Shown: in pieces, positions 1 to 5,472 of the stretch
Layout of the letters: every line of letters begins with the position of its first letter
Position numbering within the stretch: the stretch's first letter is position 1
Origin: an uncultured Haemophilus sp.
GTDB lineage: Bacteria > Pseudomonadota > Gammaproteobacteria > Enterobacterales > Pasteurellaceae
DNA: 6,254 nucleotides
Direction of reading: 5' to 3'
Assembly: GCF_937976265.1 (NCBI RefSeq)
Contig: NZ_CALJRX010000096.1
Location: 1 to 6,254, forward strand
Translations under genes and position numbers: made by a program
The notes under the pieces: model-generated
Database searches by the model: none
What the model saw: only the letters and a program-made list of their open reading frames with translations
Told to the model about the DNA's origin: nothing

Positions 1-577
1 TAATTGATATAAGTTTAATCTTCCATTTATCAGCCAATTCTGTAAGTGCCGGTAATCTCATCATCGTTCCGTCATCTTGCATAATTTCACAGCAAAGCCC
101 CACTTCCTTTAATCCTGCCAATCTCATCAAGTCCACCGTCGCCTCGGTATGACCGTTACGCTCCAGCACCCCGTTTTCCTTTGCCAACAGCGGAAACATA
201 TGTCCCGGTCGTCTGAAATCCTCCGGCTTTACGTTATCTTCCACACATTTCATTGCAGTAAGGCTCCGCTCCGCCGCTGAAATGCCGGTTGTCGTATCCA
301 CATGGTCTATCGATACGGTAAAAGCTGTTTCATGATTATCCGTATTCTTGGAAACCATCTGCGGAATCTGTAAACGTTCCACATATTCCCTAGACATAGG
401 CATACAAATTAACCCCTTACCGTAAGTCGCCATAAAATTAATGTTTTGAGTGGTTGCAAACTCCGCCGCACAAATAAAATCTCCCTCGTTCTCACGATCC
501 TCATCGTCCACCACCAAAATCAACTTACCTTTCTTCAATTCTTCCAAAGCTTCCTCAATTGTACTAAATTGACTCAT
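1..577 (-). CDS. ribBA: 3,4-dihydroxy-2-butanone 4-phosphate synthase, N-terminal part of RibBA (partial at window edge)
   Basis: The enzyme converts ribulose 5-phosphate to formate and 3,4-dihydroxy-2-butanone 4-phosphate, the four-carbon precursor of riboflavin, in the cytoplasm. The 192 visible residues show the family signature DDEDRENEGD near residues 24-33, then FICAAEFA, GLICMPMS, the DHETAFTVSID-type motif (here NHETAFTVSID), DTTTGISAAER, RRPGHMFPL and ERNGHTEATVDL with its conserved His and Glu. The last visible residues, KIKLISI, sit close to the end of the RibB domain, so the frame leaves the window before it is clear whether a GTP cyclohydrolase II (RibA) domain follows. RibBA is inferred from the preceding ribE, as in Bacillus-type operons; stand-alone RibB is possible. 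The start is the ATG at 575-577, preceded by AGGAGGAGA at 581-589. Arginine codons are mixed (AGA, AGG, CGA, CGG, CGT), unlike the lactate genes to the right. Confidence 0.93.
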   Translation of the reverse strand, partial: MSQFSTIEEALEELKKGKLILVVDDEDRENEGDFICAAEFATTQNINFMATYGKGLICMPMSREYVERLQIPQMVSKNTDNHETAFTVSIDHVDTTTGISAAERSLTAMKCVEDNVKPEDFRRPGHMFPLLAKENGVLERNGHTEATVDLMRLAGLKEVGLCCEIMQDDGTMMRLPALTELADKWKIKLISI

Positions 578-580
578 TTT

Positions 581-589
581 TCTCCTCCT
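581..589 (-). promoter_or_regulatory. Ribosome binding site of ribBA
   Basis: On the minus strand AGGAGGAGA lies a few bases before the ATG at 577. It is a near-perfect Shine-Dalgarno sequence and fixes the start, which gives the normal RibB N-terminus MSQFSTIEEAL. Confidence 0.8.
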
Positions 590-720
590 ATCATCAAGCA
601 GTCTTTTATTGAAAATTCAAGACTTTTTATCTTATCCTTATATCAGTGCAACATCATTTATCAGAATCAGCAACTTGCAATCCCTTTTCATCAGAATTTC
701 GGCATTGTAAAATTTTCACA

Positions 721-1404
721 CTAAAAACCGTATTTATCAAGAAAATCTCTCGTAATTCCAAGCGTCGTCTTGTCCTGTTTTTGCTCTGTAAGCCTTCCTT
801 TTAAAACCCTATCTTCACCCAAAAAGCTCTTTCCTTGTAAATAATCCGGTAAAAAATGCTCAATATATTTACCTATCATATCGGTTTCCAAATTTACCTT
901 ATCTCCTATTTTACGATATTTCAATATCGTAACTTCCACAGTATGAGGAATCGCCGATATGGCAAACTCACCTTTTGTCACCCTTGCCACAGTCAAGCTC
1001 ATTCCGTCAATACAAATAGAGCCTTTTTCTATCACATACCGCATAATCTTACTGTCAGCCTTAATTGTATACCAAACGGCATTATCATCTTTTTTAATAT
1101 CGACAATCTCTCCCGTTCCGTCAATATGCCCCGATACGATATGCCCTCCGAATCTTCCGTAAACGGGCATGGCTCTTTCCAAATTGACTTTTGAACCTCG
1201 ATATTTTTCTTTTAAAGAGCTTCGCCTTACGGTTTCAGCCATTACGTCCGCTTCAAAAAAATCGACTCCCAGTCTTGTTACAGTCAGACAAATGCCGTCA
1301 ACCGCAATGCTGTCCCCTATTTTCGTATCCTTTAAAACCTCAGCGCACGAAATGCTTATAGTGCCCGAGCTCCCCTTTATATCCAGATTTTTTATTATGC
1401 CTTT
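721..1404 (-). pseudogene. ribE: Riboflavin synthase alpha chain, 5'-truncated
   Basis: Riboflavin synthase dismutates two 6,7-dimethyl-8-ribityllumazine molecules to riboflavin and a pyrimidine by-product, as a trimer of two-barrel subunits. Both barrel repeats are visible: IAVDGICLTVTRLG, EADVMAETVRRSSL and GRFGGHIVSGHIDGTGE in the first half and its linker, then IEKGSICIDGMSLTVA, AISAIPHTVEVTIL and NLETDMIGKYIE in the second; the frame ends in FLDKYGF before TAG (721-723). Reading upstream past the first ATG (1240-1242), conserved sequence continues 54 more codons to KGIIKNLDIKG and then hits an in-frame TAA at 1405-1407. The family's invariant start MFTGIIEEIG is absent and no ATG, GTG or TTG precedes the homologous part. 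Starting at 1242 would remove about a quarter of the protein, including most of the first barrel. The missing N-terminus lines the active site in characterised homologues, so activity is unlikely. Eight of twelve arginine codons are AGA or AGG. The gene precedes ribBA by 143 bp. A sequencing or assembly break is an alternative to true gene decay. Confidence 0.85.
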
Positions 1405-1412
1405 TTATAATG
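1399..1412. other. Sequence junction between riboflavin block and lactate block
   Basis: Riboflavin synthase homology runs up to the Gly codon at 1399-1401 and then stops abruptly with TTT-TTA on the plus strand (Lys then stop on the minus strand). Beyond it the sequence becomes AT-rich intergenic DNA leading to lctP, and codon use in the next gene is of Haemophilus type. The exact breakpoint could lie a few tens of bases further right. I see no insertion-sequence ends, tRNA or long direct repeat at the site. Confidence 0.65.
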
Positions 1413-1424
1413 AAAATTATTTTC
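1406..1424. promoter_or_regulatory. Fur-box-like palindrome
   Basis: The 19 bases TATAATGAAAATTATTTTC match the classic Fur box GATAATGATAATCATTATC at 15 of 19 positions by direct comparison. The core GAAAAT-T-ATTTTC is a perfect 6-1-6 dyad. It lies just beyond the broken 5' end of ribE and about 190 bp before lctP, so the gene it would control is unclear. AT-rich sequence makes chance matches easier. Confidence 0.35.
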
Positions 1425-1462
1425 TATCACAATTTCTGTATTTTTATCAGATCTTTTGAATG

Positions 1463-1499
1463 GTTAAAAAAATGTTACAAGGGCAAAAGAGAAATGTTA
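1463..1499 (+). promoter_or_regulatory. Candidate ArcA site: phased GTTA direct repeats
   Basis: GTTA occurs at 1463-1466, 1474-1477 and 1496-1499, that is, 11 and 22 bp apart; the last two sit in the identical octamer AAATGTTA (1470-1477 and 1492-1499). ArcA binds direct repeats of a TGTTA-type element at 11-bp spacing, and in E. coli it represses the lactate operon lldPRD. The repeat at the third 11-bp position (1485) is missing. The assignment is an inference from spacing and context. Confidence 0.4.
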
Positions 1500-1504
1500 A
1501 AAAA

Positions 1505-1526
1505 TTATGAGATCTTTGTCACATTT
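1505..1526 (+). promoter_or_regulatory. Candidate CRP (cAMP receptor protein) binding site for lctP
   Basis: The core TGAGA-TCTTTG-TCACA (1508-1523) matches the TGTGA-N6-TCACA consensus at 9 of 10 fixed positions, and the following TTT also agrees with the extended consensus. Its centre is at 1515.5, roughly 96 bp before the lctP start. With a start of transcription near 1557-1562 it would sit at about -41 to -46, a place from which CRP activates. Haemophilus has a CRP regulon that covers carbon-source uptake. Confidence 0.55.
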
Positions 1527-1549
1527 TCAATAAATTTCACTCAATAAGG

Positions 1550-1555
1550 TATAGG
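1550..1555 (+). promoter_or_regulatory. Possible -10 element of the lctP promoter
   Basis: TATAGG matches TATAAT at four of six positions and lies about 35 bp right of the centre of the CRP site. No good -35 hexamer is seen 16-18 bp upstream, as expected for a CRP-dependent promoter. The next 50 bp to the ribosome binding site AGGAG (1602-1606) would be the 5' leader. Confidence 0.3.
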
Positions 1556-1611
1556 TTTTTCTTTAAAACCCATAGAATACGTGCAATTTTAGTTATGTAA
1601 GAGGAGCAAGT

Positions 1612-3213
1612 ATGACCCTATCTTTTATTCTTAGTGTTTTTCCAATCATTTTATTGATTTATTTAATGGTAAAGCGTAATGCATTACCTTCTTATGTTGC
1701 ATTACCTTGGGTTGCAACCTTGGTGATGGGGATTCTCCTTCTTCATTTTAATACCGACATAGTGACGATTAGTGCGAATGTGGCCGCCGCAATCGTGGCT
1801 GTTCAAACGCCAATTACTGTTATTTTTGGCGCAATTCTCTTTAACAAATTTTCAGAAGTATCTGGCGCAACCGATACGATGCGTAAATGGTTAGGCAATA
1901 TTAACCCAAACCCAGTTGCACAATTAATGATTATCGGTTGGGCATTTGCCTTTATGATTGAAGGCGCGAGTGGCTTTGGTACACCTGCTGCGATTGCAGC
2001 ACCAATCTTAATGGGGTTAGGATTTAATCCATTAAAAGTCGCCATGTTAGCCTTAGTGATGAACTCTGTACCGGTTTCTTTTGGTGCGGTAGGTACCCCA
2101 ACATGGTTTGGTTTTGGACCGTTAAAATTAGATCCAAAATCGATTCTTGAAATTGGTTCGATGACAGCGTTTATCCACTCAATTGCGGCATTAGTGATTC
2201 CATTGATGGCATTACGCATCATGATAACTTGGAAAGAAATTCGTCAAAATATCGTTTTCATTTATATCAGCGTATTCTCTTGCGTGATTCCTTACTTCTT
2301 AATTGCACAATTTAACTATGAGTTCCCATCATTAGTCGGTGGCGCAATTGGTCTCTTTATTTCTGTATTTGTGGCAAATAAAGGTATTGGTTTAGCGAAA
2401 GTAGAAAATAATTTAGATAATAATGCCGTAAGTGCGAGCCAAGTTGCTAAAGCGTTATTACCAACTGGTTTATTAATTTTATTCTTAATCGTTACACGTA
2501 TTCCGGAATTTGGCTTAAAAGGCTTAATGAATAACAAAGATGTGTGGCTCTTTACCACGTTAGGTTCATTAGGCACATTTGAAGTCAGCAAAGGTTTAAT
2601 TTTTAGTTTGAAAAATATCTTCGGTTCAGAAGTGAGTGAAAGCTATAAACTACTTTATGTGCCTGCGTTAATTCCATTTGTAATTACTGTATTAATTTCA
2701 TTACCAATTTTCGGAGTGAACTTCAGCAAAACAAAAGGTATTTTTAGTGCAAGCTTAAGCCAAGTAAAAAATCCATTTATTGCCTTAATGGGAGCTTTAG
2801 TAATGGTAAATTTAATGTTAGTGGGTGGTGAGCATTCTATGGTAAAAATCATAGGTCGTACCTTTGCAGAAGTGACTGGTAATAACTGGACAATCTTCTC
2901 TTCCTTCTTAGGTGCGGTAGGCGCATTCTTCTCGGGGTCAAATACCGTATCTAACTTAACATTTGGTAGTGTACAATTATCCACAGCAGAAACCACGGGG
3001 TTATCTGTGACCTTAATTCTCGCTTTGCAATCAGTAGGTGGTGCGATGGGTAATATGGTATGTATTAACAATATCGTAGCGGTTTCTTCTGTATTGAACA
3101 TTCAAAACAAAGAAGGAACAATTATTAAGACAACGATTGTGCCAATGGTAGTTTACGGTATTATTGCTGCCCTTTGTGCAAGTTTCTTAATTCCGCTATT
3201 CTATGGACTCTAA
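1612..3213 (+). CDS. lctP: L-lactate permease (LctP/LldP family)
   Basis: This inner-membrane carrier imports lactate, probably with protons (lactate permease family, TC 2.A.14). At 533 residues it has the usual family length and is intact. It is hydrophobic throughout, with a dozen or more membrane segments, for example residues 1-20, 26-46 and about 503-531. Conserved family motifs are EGASGFGTPAAIAAP (from residue 117), SFGAVGTPTWFGFGPL (from residue 156), and FFSGSNTVSNLTFGSVQ (from residue 439). The N-terminus and much of the sequence closely resemble H. influenzae LctP as I recall it. ATG at 1612 is preceded by AGGAG (1602-1606). All six arginine codons are CGT or CGC. It stands as its own unit, 108 bp before lutABC, whose products would oxidise the imported lactate. 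Predicted CRP and ArcA sites lie upstream. Glycolate transport is a possible side activity in this family. Confidence 0.96.
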   Translation: MTLSFILSVFPIILLIYLMVKRNALPSYVALPWVATLVMGILLLHFNTDIVTISANVAAAIVAVQTPITVIFGAILFNKFSEVSGATDTMRKWLGNINPNPVAQLMIIGWAFAFMIEGASGFGTPAAIAAPILMGLGFNPLKVAMLALVMNSVPVSFGAVGTPTWFGFGPLKLDPKSILEIGSMTAFIHSIAALVIPLMALRIMITWKEIRQNIVFIYISVFSCVIPYFLIAQFNYEFPSLVGGAIGLFISVFVANKGIGLAKVENNLDNNAVSASQVAKALLPTGLLILFLIVTRIPEFGLKGLMNNKDVWLFTTLGSLGTFEVSKGLIFSLKNIFGSEVSESYKLLYVPALIPFVITVLISLPIFGVNFSKTKGIFSASLSQVKNPFIALMGALVMVNLMLVGGEHSMVKIIGRTFAEVTGNNWTIFSSFLGAVGAFFSGSNTVSNLTFGSVQLSTAETTGLSVTLILALQSVGGAMGNMVCINNIVAVSSVLNIQNKEGTIIKTTIVPMVVYGIIAALCASFLIPLFYGL

Positions 3214-3225
3214 AATAGATGCAAA

Positions 3226-3254
3226 AAGCAACCGCACTTTGTGGGCGGTTGCTT
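3226..3254. terminator. Perfect 10-bp hairpin after lctP, containing an uptake signal
   Basis: AAGCAACCGC (3226-3235) pairs perfectly with GCGGTTGCTT (3245-3254) around a 9-nt loop. On the plus strand the stem is followed only by AACTTTTG, a poor T-tract, so termination of lctP may be partial. Read on the minus strand the stem ends in CTTTTT, a better T-tract. Such stems built on uptake signals are common gene-end terminators in Haemophilus. Confidence 0.6.
3231..3239 (-). repeat. Haemophilus DNA uptake signal sequence (USS) core
   Basis: ACCGCACTT is the exact reverse complement of AAGTGCGGT, the Haemophilus-type USS core. On the minus strand the core is followed by TTGCTTTTTGCATCTATTTT, whose two AT-rich patches fit the extended USS. 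The USS promotes uptake of DNA from related cells during natural transformation, and it marks this part of the window as Pasteurellaceae. It is the only exact copy I found in the window. Confidence 0.9.
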
Positions 3255-3262
3255 AACTTTTG

Positions 3263-3291
3263 TTGAAAATTTTACTTTTATTTTCTATTTT
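3263..3291 (+). promoter_or_regulatory. Weak sigma-70-like promoter candidate for lutABC
   Basis: TTGAAA (3263-3268) and TATTTT (3286-3291) are separated by 17 bp and match the -35 and -10 consensus at four to five of six positions each. The -10 falls inside the TTTTCTA tandem repeat. The region is AT-rich, so chance is a real possibility; lutABC could also be served by read-through from lctP. Confidence 0.25.
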
Positions 3292-3300
3292 CTATTTCTA
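3281..3300 (+). repeat. Heptanucleotide tandem repeat (TTTTCTA), just under three units
   Basis: TTTTCTA (3281-3287), TTTTCTA (3288-3294) and TTTCTA (3295-3300) lie head to tail, ending 21 bp before the lutA start. The array is short, so frequent slippage is not expected at this copy number. Confidence 0.6.
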
Positions 3301-3321
3301 TTACTGTTGGAGTAATTATTT

Positions 3322-4053
3322 ATGAACGTAAATTTCTACGTTACTTGTATTGCAGACGTAGTAAAGAGCGGTGTGGCGAAAAACACCGTATTACTACTAG
3401 AAAAGATCGGTTGCAATGTTATCTTTCTTGAAAAACAAGGCTGTTGTGGACAGCCGGCATTAAACAGCGGTTACACCAAACAAGCCATCCCAGGCATGAA
3501 AAACTTAGTCGAAACCTTTGAGGTGAATGATTATCCAATCGTTGCTCCTGCAGGTTCCTGTGTTTATGCTATCAAAAACTATCCTGAGTACTTCACCAAA
3601 GTTGGTGAGTTAGATTGGGCTGAGCGTGCGAAAAAGGTCGTTGCACGTTTCTGTGATTTAACAGATTTCATCGTTAATAAACTAGGTATAACAGATATAG
3701 GTGCCTATTTGCCGGGTAAAGCAGTTTATCACCCTTCTTGCAGTCTTACTCGTAAATTAGGCATTGTTGATGAACCAATCGCACTCTTGAAAGGTGTAAA
3801 AGGGTTAGAGCTTCTTCCTATTCATAACCAACAAACTTGCTGTGGCTTTGGTGGAACTTTCTCTGTGAAAATGGCAGAGATTTCTGGTGAAATGGTGAAA
3901 GAAAAAGCTGAGCATATTGAAGAGGTTGAACCGCAATATTTAATCGGTGCAGATGTAAGTTGTTTATTAAATATTGGTGGTCGTTTACAACGCGAAGGCA
4001 GCAAGATCAAAGTGATGCACATTGCGGAAGTATTAATGCAAGGGGAGAAATAA
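3322..4053 (+). CDS. lutA: L-lactate utilisation protein LutA (YkgE), iron-sulfur subunit
   Basis: LutA is a cytoplasmic subunit of the LutABC complex, which oxidises L-lactate to pyruvate. The 243-residue protein consists of two cysteine-rich CCG domains like those of heterodisulfide reductase HdrB and GlpC/GlcF. First domain: Cys9, Cys41-Cys42-Gly (GCCGQP) and Cys80 (PAGSC). Second domain: HPSC at Cys140, Cys173-Cys174-Gly (CCGFGG) and Cys214 (ADVSC). These cysteines are known to hold an iron-sulfur cluster in related proteins. Length fits the family (about 240). ATG at 3322 is preceded by TTGGAG at 3307-3312. It is the first gene of a tight operon: its TAA is followed one base later by lutB, and the lutB ribosome binding site AGGGGAG lies inside its last codons. 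Arginine codons are all CGT or CGC. Confidence 0.96.
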   Translation: MNVNFYVTCIADVVKSGVAKNTVLLLEKIGCNVIFLEKQGCCGQPALNSGYTKQAIPGMKNLVETFEVNDYPIVAPAGSCVYAIKNYPEYFTKVGELDWAERAKKVVARFCDLTDFIVNKLGITDIGAYLPGKAVYHPSCSLTRKLGIVDEPIALLKGVKGLELLPIHNQQTCCGFGGTFSVKMAEISGEMVKEKAEHIEEVEPQYLIGADVSCLLNIGGRLQREGSKIKVMHIAEVLMQGEK

Positions 4054-4054
4054 G

Positions 4055-5467
4055 ATGTCGTTGAAAACCAGTAATCTTCCTTTTAAAGCGCGTGTAGATC
4101 ATGAAGTGCATAACACCATCATGCGTAAAGCGGTAGTGAAAGCTCAAGAAACTATTGGTGCTAACCGTCAAAAAATGGTGGACGAATTAGGTCATTGGGA
4201 AGAATGGCGTGATTTATCTAAACAGATTCGTAACCATGTTTTAGCTAATTTAGACGCCTATTTGTATCAATTAAGCGAAAAAGTGATTGAAAATGGCGGT
4301 AAAGTGTATTTTGCTGAAACTGCCGAAGAAGCGAGTACTTATATTCGTAAAGTAGCATTAGAGAAAAATGCGAAGAAAATCGTAAAATCCAAATCCATGG
4401 TGACAGAAGAAATCGGTTTAAACGAAGTGCTTGAAAAAGAGGGCATGCAAGTGATCGAAACCGATTTAGGGGAATATCTATTACAAATTTCAGGTGATAA
4501 ACCATCCCATATCGTTGTGCCTGCAATCCACAAAGATCGTCACCAAATCCGTAAAGATTTGTCTGAAAAACTCGGCTACGAAGGCGAAGAAACGCCTGAA
4601 GATATGACGCGTTTCGTACGTGAAAAAATTCGTCAAGATTTCTTAGAAGCTGATATCGGTATCAGTGGTTGTAACTTTGCCGTAGCGGAAACCGGCTCAG
4701 TTTGTTTGGTAACAAACGAAGGTAACTTACGTTTAGCGACGACCTTGCCGAAAACGCATATTGCAGTGATGGGAATGGAGCGTTTAGCGCCGACTTTCCA
4801 AGAAGTTGATGTGTTAATTACGATGCTTGCTCGTAGTGCGGTAGGGGCTAAATTAACCGGTTATAATACTTGGTTAACTGGTCCTCGTCTTGCCGGTGAA
4901 ACTGACGGTCCTGAAGAATTCCATTTGGTTATTGTGGATAATGGTCGTTCAGATATTTTAGCTTCTGAATTCCAAGAAGTTTTACGTTGTATCCGTTGCG
5001 GTGCCTGTTTGAATACCTGTCCGGCATATCGTCAAATCGGTGGTCATGGTTATGGTTCTATTTACCCAGGTCCAATTGGTGCCGTGATTTCTCCGTTACT
5101 AGGTGGCTACGATGAGTTTAAAGAATTGCCGTATGCTTGTTCATTATGTAACGCGTGTAACTCAGTCTGTCCAGTGCGTATTCCATTAGCGCAGTTAATC
5201 TTAAAACACCGTGAGAAAATGGTAGAGTTAGGTAAAACTCCCGCGATGGAACGTTTATCTATTTTTGGTTTCACCACAGCCAATGCCAACCCAACACTAT
5301 GGAAAACAGGTGTGAATATTGGTGCGAAATTAGCGGGTAAGCTGATCAAAAATGGTAAAGCACCAATTACATTTGGTGCATTGGGTGAATGGACAAAAGC
5401 ACGAGATTTACCACAAGCAGATGGTGAAAGTTTCCGTCAATGGTTTAATAATAGAGAGAGAGGGTAA
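4055..5467 (+). CDS. lutB: L-lactate utilisation protein LutB (YkgF), LUD and ferredoxin domains
   Basis: LutB is the large iron-sulfur subunit of LutABC. The 470-residue protein begins with an LUD (lactate utilisation) domain at about residues 70-300, including ISGCNFAVAETGSVCLVTNE from about residue 203 and LPKTHIAVMGMERL. A bacterial ferredoxin-like pair follows: CIRCGACLNTCP (Cys312, 315, 318, 322) and CSLCNACNSVCP (Cys362, 365, 368, 372), enough for two [4Fe-4S] clusters. A C-terminal LutB-specific region covers about 380-470. Length matches E. coli YkgF (about 475). ATG at 4055 follows AGGGGAG (4041-4047) and is one base after the lutA stop. Nearly every arginine codon is CGT; the two AGA codons are at the extreme 3' end, where the sequence AGAGAGAGGG also serves as the lutC ribosome binding site. 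The gap to lutC is five bases, so the subunits are probably translated in step. Confidence 0.97.
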   Translation: MSLKTSNLPFKARVDHEVHNTIMRKAVVKAQETIGANRQKMVDELGHWEEWRDLSKQIRNHVLANLDAYLYQLSEKVIENGGKVYFAETAEEASTYIRKVALEKNAKKIVKSKSMVTEEIGLNEVLEKEGMQVIETDLGEYLLQISGDKPSHIVVPAIHKDRHQIRKDLSEKLGYEGEETPEDMTRFVREKIRQDFLEADIGISGCNFAVAETGSVCLVTNEGNLRLATTLPKTHIAVMGMERLAPTFQEVDVLITMLARSAVGAKLTGYNTWLTGPRLAGETDGPEEFHLVIVDNGRSDILASEFQEVLRCIRCGACLNTCPAYRQIGGHGYGSIYPGPIGAVISPLLGGYDEFKELPYACSLCNACNSVCPVRIPLAQLILKHREKMVELGKTPAMERLSIFGFTTANANPTLWKTGVNIGAKLAGKLIKNGKAPITFGALGEWTKARDLPQADGESFRQWFNNRERG

Positions 5468-5472
5468 TAAGC

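Noticed and set aside
600..628. Hairpin AGTCTT...AAGACT followed by TTTTT on the plus strand in the ribE-ribBA gap
   Set aside because: The stem is only 6 A/T-rich base pairs with a 13-nt loop, and no plus-strand gene ends there; too weak to call a terminator.
1420..1440. Possible frameshifted remnant of the missing riboflavin synthase N-terminus (minus strand reads TEIVIENN in one frame)
   Set aside because: Resemblance to TGIVEE is slight and spacing to the intact frame does not fit a single frameshift; likely chance.
446..1459. Several open frames on the plus strand opposite ribBA and ribE (starting at 446, 856, 959 and 1169)
   Set aside because: They lie antisense to clearly conserved riboflavin genes or in their gap, have no ribosome binding site or recognisable motif, and have compositions typical of shadow frames.
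1405..1611. FMN riboswitch upstream of the rib genes
   Set aside because: No recognisable conserved blocks or GC-rich stems are seen; the stretch is AT-rich and better explained as the lctP control region.
1803..3101. Minus-strand open frames inside lctP (1803-2222, 2316-2591, 2655-3101)
   Set aside because: The plus-strand frame is an unmistakable full-length permease; the reverse frames are low-complexity mirror translations without start signals.
4834..4842. TAGTGCGGT inside lutB, one mismatch from the USS core
   Set aside because: Only the exact 9-mer is well supported as an uptake signal, and this copy is explained by the coding sequence (Arg-Ser-Ala-Val).
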